NCBI RefSeq assembly: GCF_000262465.1 | Contig: NZ_CM001489.1 | Coordinates: 3,854,010 to 3,888,045, forward strand | From: Frankia sp. QA3 | GTDB lineage: Bacteria; Actinomycetota; Actinomycetes; Frankiales; Frankiaceae | Direction of reading: 5' to 3' | DNA: 34,036 nt | In this document: positions 8,593 to 16,714 of the stretch, piece after piece | Position numbering within the stretch: the stretch's first letter is position 1 | Layout of the letters: every line of letters begins with the position of its first letter | Program-made: the position numbers and the translations under genes | Notes under the pieces: generated by a model | What the model saw: the letters and a program-made list of their open reading frames with translations, nothing else | What the model was told of the DNA's origin: nothing | The model's database searches: none

Positions 8593-8637
8593 CGTTTACG
8601 TAGTAAACGATGTTAGGGCGGTCACATGCCAAGTCAA
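8593..8637 (-). promoter_or_regulatory. Promoter with palindromic operator for the acyl-CoA synthetase
   Basis: Read leftward, TTGACT (8637-8632) and TAACAT (8615-8610) are separated by 16 nt, a good -35/-10 pair. Just downstream, CGTTTAC-GTA-GTAAACG (8593-8609) is a perfect 7-bp-arm palindrome that covers the expected transcription start. The size and shape suit a TetR-family operator, so repression by an acyl-CoA-responsive regulator is inferred. The ATG lies about 50 bp further on. Confidence 0.65.
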
Positions 8638-8647
8638 GAGTGTTTGC

Positions 8648-10885
8648 TCACGAGACAAAACGGGAGGTAGCCGCACCCTTTACCCGCGGCGCGGGCAGCG
8701 TCGAGACGGTCGAGGGCGCGGCGGGCGGGGCGCCGACGGGAGTGGCACGCAGCCGTCGGGTGATCTCACCGGGCGGCAGCGGTGGCGCGAACAGGTAGCC
8801 CTGGGCGCTGTCGCAGTCGACCTGGCGCAGCCGCTCGGCCTGGGCAGCGGTCTCGACACCTTCGGCCGTCACCGTCAGGCGCAGCGAATGGGCGAGCTCG
8901 ACGAGCATCCGCACGATCTTCTCGCCGTCGGGGTCGTGCTGGTGAGCCGAGCCGAAGCCATCGACGAACGGCCCGGCGAGCTTGAGGGTGTGCACCGGCA
9001 GCCGGCGCAGATAGGCAAGGTTGGAGTAGCCGGTGCCGAAGTCGTCGATGGCGATCCGCACGCCCATCGCGGCGAGGTCGTCCAGGGCCCGCATCGGCTC
9101 ACCAGCTGCGCTCATTAGCGCACTCTCGGTGAGTTCAAGCTGAAGCAGTCGCGCCGGCAGCCCAGTCTCGTCGAGGATCCGCGCGACCTGGTCGACCAGG
9201 TCGGCCTCGCGAGTCTGGCGGGCGGTCAGGTTCACGCTGACGTAGGGCGCGCCCACGCCGTCCGGGCACAGCTCGCGCCAGCGGGCTGCCTGCCGGCAGG
9301 CCAGTTCGAGCACCCGGCGGCCCAGCAGGACGATCTGACCGGTCTCCTCGGCCAGGCCAATGAACGCCTCCGGGCTGAGCAGCCCGAACCGGGGATGCCG
9401 CCAGCGGACCAGCGCCTCCACCCCGACCATCACCCCGCCCACGCCGCCCACGCCACCCACGCCGGACTGTTCACCGAGGGTGACGATCGGCTGGTAGACG
9501 ACGGTGAACTGGTCCTGCTCGACGGCGCCCGGCAGCATCGTCGACAGGGTGTGCCGGGTCACCTGACGGGCGTTGCGCTCCGCGTCGAAGACCTCCCACC
9601 GCCCCCGGCCCGCGTCCTTGGCCTGATAGAGGGTGATGTCCGCGGCGCGCAGCAGGTCGGCGAGGTCGCCGTCGGTCGCGGGTCGCTCGACGAGACCCAT
9701 GCTGGCGCCGATCGACAACGCCTGGTCGCCGACCCGGACGGGCTCGGCCAGCGCCGCGAGCACGGCGGTGGCGGTGGCGGTGACGTCGTCGATGCCGGCC
9801 GTGTCGGCGAGGAGGATGACGAACTCGTCCCCGCCCATCCGGACCAGGAGCTGCCCCGCGGCCAGGGCGCCGGTGAGCCGCCCGGCGACCGCGACGAGCA
9901 GCCGGTCGCCGACGTCGTGCCCGAGGCTGTCGTTGACCGCCTTGAACCCGTCGAGGTCGATGAAGCACAGCCCGAGGCGCCGGTCCGGCTCCGCGGACAT
10001 CAGCTCGGTGACCCGCTCGGCGAGCACCGTCCGATTGGGCAGCCCGGTCAACGGGTCGTGCCGGGCCTGCCGGCGTAACTCGCTCTGTAACCGGTGGCGC
10101 TCGGTGACATCCACGATCATGGAAAGCTGGACCTCGCCCCGCCCGTCCGCCCGGCGCAGGCAGGAGGTCGTGAGCTCGGCCCGCACCGTGGCCCCGGCGG
10201 GTCCGGCGAAGCGCAGCTCCGTGCGCAGGTGCGCCGGTCCGGTGAGGCGCTGGGCGGCGTGAGCGTCGCGCAGGCCGGCGGCGTCCTCGGGATGGGCGAA
10301 CTCGTGCAGCGCCCGGCCGTGCACCCGGTGCGGGGCGACGCCGAGCATCCGCAGGAAGGCGTCGTTGGCGTCGACGATCCGCCCGGCGGCGTCGGCGAGC
10401 ACGATCCCGATCGCGGCCCCGTTGAAGATCGTCCGAAACCGGGCGTCGGTGGCCAGGTGCGCGGCACGGTGGATCGAGTCCTGGCCGGCGAGGATCCGCT
10501 CGCGCAGGGCTCGGGTGTACCCGTGGGCCAGGGCTCCCTGCAGCGCGGCGACGCGGCCGGCGAGCTCGTCGTCCGCGTCGAGGCGCAGTTCGGCGAGCAG
10601 CCGGGCGCCGCAGACGCGGATCGTGGCGGCGAGCGCGTCCGCGGCGGCGAAGGTGTGCTCGGCGACGACGGCCCCGACCGCGGCCGCCGGCTCCGCCGCG
10701 AACGGCTCGCCGAAAAGGGCGTCGACGAGCCGTTCGGTGAGGCCGAGCAGCCGCTCCTCGACGTCGACCAGACCAGTGGCCGGGTAGCTCGCGCCGACGA
10801 TGGCACGGGCCCAGACCTGCGCGAAACGCGCCACCCCGCGCCTGCGGGCAGCCGGGGACAGGGACCTCTCCACACCGCTCCTCAC
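8648..10885 (-). CDS. PAS-GGDEF-EAL cyclic-di-GMP signalling protein
   Basis: This 745-residue cytosolic protein has an N-terminal helical region (about 15-140, sensory domain not identified), a PAS domain (about 145-265), a GGDEF domain (about 275-440; GGDEF at 351-355) and an EAL domain (about 455-715; EAL at 490-492). The GGDEF motif is intact, but the inhibitory RxxD site upstream reads AAGQ, so product inhibition is probably lost. In the EAL half the metal and catalytic motifs ELTES, DDFGTGYSNL and TAEGVET are present; the usual KID is KLA. Both synthesis and breakdown of c-di-GMP are possible. A Gly/Val repeat (GVGGVGGVGGV) sits between the domains. The GTG at 10885 has a GGGGG ribosome-binding site; open frame upstream overlaps another gene and is not family-like. 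Confidence 0.9.
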   Translation of the reverse strand: MRSGVERSLSPAARRRGVARFAQVWARAIVGASYPATGLVDVEERLLGLTERLVDALFGEPFAAEPAAAVGAVVAEHTFAAADALAATIRVCGARLLAELRLDADDELAGRVAALQGALAHGYTRALRERILAGQDSIHRAAHLATDARFRTIFNGAAIGIVLADAAGRIVDANDAFLRMLGVAPHRVHGRALHEFAHPEDAAGLRDAHAAQRLTGPAHLRTELRFAGPAGATVRAELTTSCLRRADGRGEVQLSMIVDVTERHRLQSELRRQARHDPLTGLPNRTVLAERVTELMSAEPDRRLGLCFIDLDGFKAVNDSLGHDVGDRLLVAVAGRLTGALAAGQLLVRMGGDEFVILLADTAGIDDVTATATAVLAALAEPVRVGDQALSIGASMGLVERPATDGDLADLLRAADITLYQAKDAGRGRWEVFDAERNARQVTRHTLSTMLPGAVEQDQFTVVYQPIVTLGEQSGVGGVGGVGGVMVGVEALVRWRHPRFGLLSPEAFIGLAEETGQIVLLGRRVLELACRQAARWRELCPDGVGAPYVSVNLTARQTREADLVDQVARILDETGLPARLLQLELTESALMSAAGEPMRALDDLAAMGVRIAIDDFGTGYSNLAYLRRLPVHTLKLAGPFVDGFGSAHQHDPDGEKIVRMLVELAHSLRLTVTAEGVETAAQAERLRQVDCDSAQGYLFAPPLPPGEITRRLRATPVGAPPAAPSTVSTLPAPRVKGAATSRFVS

Positions 10886-10936
10886 AGACCCCCGCCGCGG
10901 CCGCACACGGCGCCCGGCGGGCCGGTCCCGACACCG

Positions 10937-10992
10937 GCCGGCGATCGAGCGCCGACGATCGAGCGCCGGCGATCGAGCCCCGGCGATCGCGG
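10937..10992. repeat. Four 14-bp repeats, each with a CGATCG palindrome
   Basis: GCCGGCGATCGAGC occurs at 10937-10950 and 10965-10978, with a one-base variant at 10951-10964 and a diverged copy at 10979-10992. The CGATCG core recurs every 14 bp in the short gap upstream of the c-di-GMP gene. Confidence 0.85.
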
Positions 10993-11010
10993 GCCGGACT
11001 GTCCGATGGA

Positions 11011-11829
11011 CTATCGACGGCCGACGGCGGCCAGCGCCACGGCCCGGCTCGGGTCGTCCGCCAGCGGATCGATCCCGCCGTGCTTCTCGTCCGGCCGCCA
11101 GGAGGGCAGGTAGACCAGCCCCGGCTCGACGAGGTCGTAGCCAGCGAGCAGGTCGGCGATCGCGGCCCGGGACCGCGGGGTGACCCCGGTCGGCGTCGAC
11201 TCGTACACCTTGCCAGCGCCGTGCACCTGCTCGGCCCGCTCGTCGGCGGTCACGTGGGAGACCGCCAGGTAGCTGCCGGGCACCGTGGCCGCCCGGAAGG
11301 CCCCGATGATCCCGGCCGGGTCGTCGCCGTCGGAGATGAAGTGCAGCACGGTGACCATCAGCACCGCGGTCGGCCGGGAGAGGTCGAGCAGCCCGGTGAC
11401 CTCGCTCGACCCGAGGATGGAAGCCGGCTCGCGGATGTCCGCGTGCAGCACCGTGGCCAGCGGGTTGTCGGCGAGCAGCATCCGGGAGTGGACGACGGCC
11501 ACCGGGTCGATGTCCACGTAGACGACCCGCGCCTGCGGGTTGACCCCCTGGGCGACCTCGTGCACGTTGCCGACGGTCGGCACGCCCGAGCCGAGGTCGA
11601 GGAACTGGGTGATCCCCGCCTCGGCGGCGAGGAAGCGGACCGCCCGGTGCAGGAACAGCCGGTTCGACCGCGCCACCAGCGGCCCGTCCGGGAAGGCCGC
11701 GATCACCGCCTGGGTGGCCTCCCGGTCGGCGGCGAAGTTGTGCGACCCACCGAGCGCGTAGTCGTACATCCGTGCGGCACTCGGCCGGTCGACGTCGACA
11801 CCCGCGGCCCACCCGGGCAGTTCATCCAT
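11011..11829 (-). CDS. DUF574-type SAM-dependent methyltransferase
   Basis: The 272-residue protein matches the S-adenosyl methyltransferase family formerly called DUF574 (PF04672), abundant in actinomycetes. It shows DRPSAARMYDYALGGSHNFAADREA near the start, the SAM-binding FLDLGSGVPTVGNVHEVAQ block (about 78-96), the acidic strand-2 residue in VVYVDIDPVAVVHS, and YLAVSHVT. Substrates are largely unknown for the family. The ATG at 11829 follows AGGGG by 11 nt and gives the family N-terminus; upstream sequence in frame lacks similarity. The c-di-GMP gene follows in the same direction after a 125-bp gap with 14-bp repeats, so co-transcription is possible but not shown. Confidence 0.88.
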   Translation of the reverse strand: MDELPGWAAGVDVDRPSAARMYDYALGGSHNFAADREATQAVIAAFPDGPLVARSNRLFLHRAVRFLAAEAGITQFLDLGSGVPTVGNVHEVAQGVNPQARVVYVDIDPVAVVHSRMLLADNPLATVLHADIREPASILGSSEVTGLLDLSRPTAVLMVTVLHFISDGDDPAGIIGAFRAATVPGSYLAVSHVTADERAEQVHGAGKVYESTPTGVTPRSRAAIADLLAGYDLVEPGLVYLPSWRPDEKHGGIDPLADDPSRAVALAAVGRR

Positions 11830-12007
11830 GATCCACTCATCCCCTGCGCGGTCCGATCGGCGACCTAACGTGAGTGGATTGTCCACCCCCGCGACCTTCG
11901 TCACCACACAGGGCACCCACGACTACACAGAACGGACACGCCGCGTCCGGATCCCCCTCCCCATCACCGCACCCACAGGTGCGCTCACCTGCACCCGCAC
12001 TCGCTGG

Positions 12008-13054
12008 TCAGGCCGAAGGGACCATGACGACGCGGCCGGTGACCTCGCCCGCGCGCAGGCGGTCGTAGGCCGCCGGCATGCCGGCCAGCGGGACGGTCTC
12101 GACGTGGGCGCGGATCAGGCCGGCGCGGGCGAGGTCGAGGACCTCGAACAGCTCGCCGTGGGTGCCCCAGTACGGCAGCGAGACGTCGACGTCGAACGGC
12201 ACCGCCCCGAGCCGGAACGGCAGCGCCCCGCCTCCCAGTCCCACGACGGTGAGCCGCCCCTCGACGCCGACGGCGGCAGCGGCGGTGGCCATCGTCGCGG
12301 CGCTGCCGACCATGTCGAACACGGCCTGGGCGCCCCGGCCGCCGGCGGTCTCCACCCGGATCGCGGCGGCCGCGTCCTTGCCCGCCGGCACCGCCGCGTG
12401 CGCCCCGAGGTCCAGTGCCTGGGCCAGCTTGGCCGGGGCGACGTCGACGGCGACGACCCGGGCCGGGGTGATCGCCCGCAGGATCTGGATGCCGAGGTGG
12501 CCGAGCCCGCCGGCCCCGATGACCACCGCGGTCGAACCCGGCCCGAGCAGCGGCAGCGCCTTGCGGATCGCGTGGTACGGGGTGAGTCCGGCGTCGGTGA
12601 GCGGCGCGGCGGCCACCGGGTCGAGATCTCCGAGGGGGACGAGGTGACGCACGTCGTCGACGAGCAGGTACTCGGCCATGCCGCCGTCCCCGCCGAGGCC
12701 CGGACCGCCCGCCCCGTGGGTGACCTCGCAGTACTGCTCGGCGCCGCGGGCGCACGACCGGCAGTGGCCGCAGCCCCAGGGCCCGTAGACGGCACAGGCG
12801 TCACCCACCCGCACCGCGCCGACCCCGGGGCCGACCGCGTCGACCCAGCCGGCGGACTCGTGGCCGAGGGTGAACGGCAGGCGCAGCCCCTGCCCGGCGA
12901 GCTGCTCCGGCGGCATCTCCATCAGGTGCAGGTCGCTGTGGCAGGCCCCAGCGGCGGCCACCCGCAGCCGCACCTGACCCGGCCCGGGGACGGGATCGGG
13001 CACCTCGACGAGCTCGGGAGCCGACTGGTGGCGGGTGATCCGAAGCGCGCGCAC
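12008..13054 (-). CDS. Zinc-dependent alcohol dehydrogenase (MDR family)
   Basis: The 348-residue protein is a medium-chain dehydrogenase. Catalytic zinc ligands are in ACHSDLH and LGHESAG; the structural zinc site is the four-Cys CGHCRSCARGAEQYC. The Rossmann motif is GAGGLGHLGIQ, and VVAVDV with Asp at the end of strand 2 points to NAD rather than NADP. It would interconvert an alcohol and an aldehyde or ketone; substrate unknown. The GTG at 13054 has a strong GAGGGGAAG ribosome-binding site 6 nt upstream. The frame stays open further upstream but is low-complexity there. Confidence 0.92.
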   Translation of the reverse strand: MRALRITRHQSAPELVEVPDPVPGPGQVRLRVAAAGACHSDLHLMEMPPEQLAGQGLRLPFTLGHESAGWVDAVGPGVGAVRVGDACAVYGPWGCGHCRSCARGAEQYCEVTHGAGGPGLGGDGGMAEYLLVDDVRHLVPLGDLDPVAAAPLTDAGLTPYHAIRKALPLLGPGSTAVVIGAGGLGHLGIQILRAITPARVVAVDVAPAKLAQALDLGAHAAVPAGKDAAAAIRVETAGGRGAQAVFDMVGSAATMATAAAAVGVEGRLTVVGLGGGALPFRLGAVPFDVDVSLPYWGTHGELFEVLDLARAGLIRAHVETVPLAGMPAAYDRLRAGEVTGRVVMVPSA

Positions 13055-13167
13055 GAGTTCTTCCCCTCGCCCTGGCCCGCGACCATCGCGTGCACCACGC
13101 CCATCCTCGCCTCCGGCTCCGGTCAGACGCGCGCCCCCAGATCGGACGCCCATCACCGAGCTGGGCC

Positions 13168-13227
13168 GCCGGACCGGGGCCTGCCGGACCGAGGCCCGCC
13201 GGACCGAGGCCGGTCAGACCGGGGCTA
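13168..13227. repeat. 15-bp tandem repeats between two genes
   Basis: GCCGGACCGAGGCC-type units occupy 13168-13182, 13183-13197 and 13198-13212, with a diverged copy (GTCAGACCGGGGCTA) at 13213-13227. The last copy contains the stop codon of the CBS gene. Confidence 0.75.
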
Positions 13228-14005
13228 CCGGGCCGGCGCCGCCCCGCAGGTGCTCGACCTCGGCGTCCGGGCCCGGGTAGACGAAGGTGGCATGACCGCC
13301 GTCGCCCCAGCGGACGAGGTAGGGCGGGTCACCGGCGGGCGAGTGGACCTCGAGGATCTCCCCGCCGCACGGTGGCCGGCCGGGGTTCGGCGGCGACACG
13401 ACCAGCCGGTCGCCGACGGACGCGCGCCAGCGGCCGAGCCGGGGCTCGGGTAGCCAGGTGACGGTCTTCGGACCGGGCAGCCCGCCCTCGTGGGAGGAAC
13501 GCGGGATCTCGGCGGCCACCGCCGCGGCGAGATCAGCCAGTCCCGGCAGATCCGCGAGGTCGGCCGTGGGCCCCCGGTCCGCCGGGGCGGATGCGGCGGG
13601 CATGCCGACCCCGACGGCCCGACCGGCCGGCACCGCGGCCGACGCCGGGGCCGCGACGACGTCGTCGAGGGCGATCAGGCCGACCACCCGGCCGTTGTCG
13701 GTGACCGGCAGCCGCCGGACGGTGTGCTCGCGGAACATGCGGACCACGTCGGCGGGGTCGGCGTCCACGTCCAGGGTGACGACGCCGCGGGTCATCACGG
13801 TCTCGATCCGGCCGTCGAAGGGGATGCGCCGCCGCAGCGACCGCAGCGCCAGATCCCGGTCGGTGACGATCCCGACGAGGTCCTCGCCGTCCATGACCAG
13901 CAGTGATCCCACCCCCTGCACGTCCATCCGCCGGGCCGCCTCGACGATGGTCATCTCGCGGGGCACCGTGACGGGCTTGTGACGGGGAAACTGCACACCG
14001 GCCAT
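13214..14005 (-). CDS. CBS-domain pair fused to a DUF1918 domain
   Basis: The 263-residue protein has two CBS motifs (about residues 10-60 and 73-118), with the typical GVGSLLVMDGEDLVGIVTDRDL and TVRRLPVTDNGRVVGLIALDDVV. After an Ala/Pro linker, the C-terminal VGDRLVVSPPNPGRPPCGGEILEV and PYLVRWGDGGHATFVYPGPDAEV (about 203-255) match DUF1918, a small SH3-like domain usually found alone in actinobacteria. CBS pairs sense adenosyl ligands such as AMP or SAM; the role of DUF1918 is unknown. The ATG has a GGAGGAGGAG ribosome-binding site. The gene lies upstream of the alcohol dehydrogenase in the same direction (159-bp gap). Confidence 0.88.
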   Translation of the reverse strand: MAGVQFPRHKPVTVPREMTIVEAARRMDVQGVGSLLVMDGEDLVGIVTDRDLALRSLRRRIPFDGRIETVMTRGVVTLDVDADPADVVRMFREHTVRRLPVTDNGRVVGLIALDDVVAAPASAAVPAGRAVGVGMPAASAPADRGPTADLADLPGLADLAAAVAAEIPRSSHEGGLPGPKTVTWLPEPRLGRWRASVGDRLVVSPPNPGRPPCGGEILEVHSPAGDPPYLVRWGDGGHATFVYPGPDAEVEHLRGGAGPVAPV

Positions 14006-14088
14006 TGCTCCTCCTCCGCCCTGCGCGCCAATGCGCAGTCGTTATCGGCTGTTGGCGGTTCCAGCCTCCGGCATGAACAACGCCCAGG

Positions 14089-14805
14089 TCAGTGCCGTTC
14101 GACCCGAACCGGGACGCCGGAGGTCACCACCGCCGAGGCCGACCCGACCGGATACGGACGGACAACGTCGGAAACGAGGGAGCGGATGTGGTCCAGCACG
14201 GTGTCGAGAGCGATCCGCAGCGGCGCCACCTCGCGGCGGGTCTGGGCAAGCAGCAGGCCGCCCTGCACGGCGGCGAGCAGGGTGACGGCGAGGCGCTCCG
14301 GGTCCGCCTCGCCGCGCAGCTCGCCGCGGGCGCGCATGGCCGCGAGCCCGTCACGGATGGCCCCCTCCCAGCGGGCGAACGCCGCCACCAGGGCCTCGCG
14401 CGCGACCGGATCCGCGTCGGCGAGCTCGCTGGCGAGCGACCCCAGCGGGCAGCCGCCGCGCAGGTGCAGACCCAGGTGGAACTCGACGAGCGTGTCCGCC
14501 CAGGCCGCCAGCCCCGCCAGGCTGTCCAGGCGGCTGAGCAGGGGCTGCTGGAAGGCGAGAACGGCCTCGGTCTGGTAGGCGACCACGGCGCGGACCAGCG
14601 CGTTCTTGTCCGCGAAGTAGTGGTAGAGCTGCGAGCTGCTCACCGAGGCGGCGACGCGGACGTCCTCGGTGCTGGTTCCGGCGACGCCGCGGGCGTACAT
14701 CAGCCCGGCGGCGGCCGCGACGATCCGCGCGCGGGTGGCCTGGCCCTTGCGGGTGAGCCGGCGACCGTCCTGGCCGCCGACGCCGGCGGGGACGGGTGGG
14801 ATCAT
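14089..14805 (-). CDS. TetR-family transcriptional regulator
   Basis: The 238-residue protein has a TetR DNA-binding region at about 18-66: RARIVAAAAGLMYARGVAGTSTEDVRVAASVSSSQLYHYFADKNALVRAVV. The C-terminal part, with GGCPLGSLASELAD and QGGLLLAQTRR, resembles the ligand-binding domain of the YcdC/AcrR-like TetR_C group that regulates oxidoreductase or efflux genes. Its targets are not evident; no convincing palindrome precedes its own start, and the neighbouring CBS gene is downstream in the same direction. Confidence 0.88.
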   Translation of the reverse strand: MIPPVPAGVGGQDGRRLTRKGQATRARIVAAAAGLMYARGVAGTSTEDVRVAASVSSSQLYHYFADKNALVRAVVAYQTEAVLAFQQPLLSRLDSLAGLAAWADTLVEFHLGLHLRGGCPLGSLASELADADPVAREALVAAFARWEGAIRDGLAAMRARGELRGEADPERLAVTLLAAVQGGLLLAQTRREVAPLRIALDTVLDHIRSLVSDVVRPYPVGSASAVVTSGVPVRVERH

Positions 14806-14882
14806 CGACGAACCCTACCTCTCTGGAACCGACACTCCAGAATCCAGCGGCAGCGCCGCCCTCATCGTGGCCCGCCGAGCTC

Positions 14883-14978
14883 GCCGGTACCACCGGGATC
14901 GCCGGTACCGCAGGGATCGCCGGTACCGCAGGGATCGCCGGGATTGCCGGTACCGCAGGGATCGCCGGTATAGCCGGG
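14883..14978. repeat. 18-bp tandem repeats with GGTACC core
   Basis: GCCGGTACCGCAGGGATC occurs exactly at 14901-14918, 14919-14936 and 14946-14963. A variant lies at 14883-14900, a 9-bp half unit at 14937-14945 and a degraded copy from 14964. Each full copy carries the palindrome GGTACC. Confidence 0.9.
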
Positions 14979-15066
14979 CCGCGGCCGGCCGAGGGGCCCG
15001 ACCGCGCGGCTCGGCTCCCAGTCCACGCCGTCCGATCACCACCCCTCCGTCATCGGGTGCGCACAG

Positions 15067-15128
15067 AATCGCGCCGAGGCTTAGGTACGGTTTCTGGCTT
15101 GAAACCGTGTCTAGACCTCGGCACGATC
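15067..15128. repeat. Imperfect inverted repeat with 28-bp arms
   Basis: Arms 15067-15094 and 15101-15128 flank a 6-nt loop (TGGCTT). 22 of 28 positions pair; the loop-proximal ACGGTTTC/GAAACCGT and the outer GCCGAGG/CCTCGGC blocks are perfect. All six mismatches are transitions, and three become G-U pairs in RNA from either strand. It could be a structured RNA, a strong terminator for the TetR or permease side, or an insertion-derived palindrome. Confidence 0.8.
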
Positions 15129-15227
15129 TGACCGCCTTATGGCCGGGAACGCGGGTGGTCAGGTCAACCGCCGCGGAACCGCGCCGCGCGTCGGGGCCCG
15201 AGGCCGAGTCCGGCTGGCCCAGATCCG

Positions 15228-15262
15228 GACGATCATGGTGTTCCGCGGAACCGGGCCGGGGC
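15228..15262 (+). repeat. Remnant resembling the CRISPR leader start
   Basis: GACGATCATGGTGTTCCGCG and the following bases match the leader-like block at 20619-20653 and 22982-23016 with only a few substitutions in about 35 bp. The 12-bp palindrome GTTCCGCGGAAC is at 15240-15251. No CRISPR repeat follows it. Confidence 0.65.
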
Positions 15263-15378
15263 GGCGCGACGACGTCCGCGGCCCGCGGATGCCGCGGGAT
15301 ACCTCGTAGGGGTCGAGTCCGGATCGGCGACATGCGGCACCTCGTCGCCTCATCGGTCGGCGCCGCCGAGTTGCCCGG

Positions 15379-16566
15379 CTACCGGGCTCGGGGCGGTTTC
15401 GCCGCGGGAATGGCGGCGTTCGCCCGCGACCCGCTGAGCGGCTGAGTTCCCACCGCCACCGCGGCGGGGATCCCGGCCGTGGACGCGGCCAGCACCCGCA
15501 CGCCGGTGATCGCCCAGGGATCCCGGGTGACGGCAACGGCCGGAGACGGCCCGACCGGTTGCGCGCCAGGCCCGATCGGTCGCACGCCAGGCCCGATCGG
15601 TCGCGCGCCAGGCCCGATCGCAGCGGCTGCGGCTGCCCCGGCGAGATCATCGGCCATGCCGGTGCCGGTGCCGGTGCCTGCGGCGGCGGTGCCGGCGGCG
15701 GCGGCCCGGGCGCGGCGTCGCAGCGCCACGACGAGCCCCGCCGCGGCGAGCATCGCGAACAGGATCGCGCCGAGCCAGGCTGTCGGCACGCCGACCAGTT
15801 TCAGGCCGCTGAGCGAGATCATGACGACGAGCGCGGGTCGGATGATCCGGCTGGTCGCCGGGCCGGCAGAGACCCGTGCCCCCAGGTAGACCCCGGGCAG
15901 GGAGCCGAGCAGCAGCGAACCGGTCAGGCCGAGTTGGAAGTCACCGAACAGCAGGTGCCCCAGCGAGGCACTGGCCACCAGGGGCACCGCCTGGGTGAGG
16001 TCGGTGCCGACGAGCTGGGAGGAGTGGATGCGCGGGTAGAGGCCGAGCAGCATCACGACGATGAGCGAGCCGGAGCCCACCGAGGTCAGCCCGACGACCA
16101 GCCCGCCGAGGGCACCGATCAGGACGGTCGGCAGCGGCCGTGGCCGGAGGTCGACCTCGCCCGCGCGCGCCGGCGGGCGGCTGCGGTCGACCCAGGACTT
16201 CGCCAGCATCCCCGCCGCCGCGAGGACGAGCAGCACCCCCATGGTGACCTTGATCCGCTCCTGGACGGCGTCCCCGTCGCCGAGCGCCCGCAGGATGAGC
16301 ACGCCGCAGAAGCCGGCCGGCACCGAGCCCAGGCACAGCCAGCCGACGAGGCCGCGGTGCACCGTGCCGCGGCGCAGGTGGACGGTGGCGCCGACCGGTT
16401 TCATCACCGCCGAGGCGACCAGGTCGCTGGACACGGCGGCAAGCGGCTGGACGCCGAACAGCAGCACCAGCAGCGGCGTCGTCAGCGCACCGCCGCCCAT
16501 GCCGGTCATACCGACGACGAACCCGACGACGAACCCGGCAAGCGTGATCAACGGATCGAGATCCAT
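15379..16566 (-). CDS. TSUP (TauE/SafE) family permease
   Basis: The 395-residue protein has about eight membrane segments and two sequence-related halves. Typical TSUP glycine-rich motifs are FVVGMTGMGGGALTTPLLVLLFG near the N-terminus and GLVVGLTSVGSGSLIVVMLLGLYP in the second half. Family members export or import sulfur-containing organic anions such as sulfite or sulfonates across the cytoplasmic membrane. The last roughly 110 residues are a non-conserved Ala/Gly/Pro tail with a threefold 21-bp repeat (IGPGARP, IGPGVRP, IGPGAQP). The ATG at 16566 was chosen for its AAGGTGG ribosome-binding site and because the first helix starts shortly after. Confidence 0.87.
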   Translation of the reverse strand: MDLDPLITLAGFVVGFVVGMTGMGGGALTTPLLVLLFGVQPLAAVSSDLVASAVMKPVGATVHLRRGTVHRGLVGWLCLGSVPAGFCGVLILRALGDGDAVQERIKVTMGVLLVLAAAGMLAKSWVDRSRPPARAGEVDLRPRPLPTVLIGALGGLVVGLTSVGSGSLIVVMLLGLYPRIHSSQLVGTDLTQAVPLVASASLGHLLFGDFQLGLTGSLLLGSLPGVYLGARVSAGPATSRIIRPALVVMISLSGLKLVGVPTAWLGAILFAMLAAAGLVVALRRRARAAAAGTAAAGTGTGTGMADDLAGAAAAAAIGPGARPIGPGVRPIGPGAQPVGPSPAVAVTRDPWAITGVRVLAASTAGIPAAVAVGTQPLSGSRANAAIPAAKPPRAR

Positions 16567-16714
16567 ACACCGCCCACCTTCCCCATGCGCACGATAGGCA
16601 TCGTGAACAATTCCCACGAGGGCGGCGACAACTCACGCGACGGGCCGCCGACCTGCGCCGACGGCACCGGACGGGGGCGGTTGCGGGGCCGGCGGGGAGA
16701 CCGGGCGGATCGGG

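Larger units (their letters stand above)
14806..15378. other. 573-bp gap with repeats and palindromes, no recognised gene
   Basis: Between the TetR and permease genes there is an 18-bp tandem array (14883-14978), a 28-bp-armed inverted repeat (15067-15128) and a segment like the CRISPR leader (15228-15262). Short open frames exist on both strands but translate into repetitive Arg/Tyr or Ala/Gly/Ile runs and match no family I know. Confidence 0.7.

Noticed and set aside
10886..11812. N-terminal extension of the GGDEF-EAL frame
   Set aside because: It overlaps the DUF574 methyltransferase gene on the same strand in another frame, is Arg-rich, and a GTG with a good ribosome-binding site lies at 10885.
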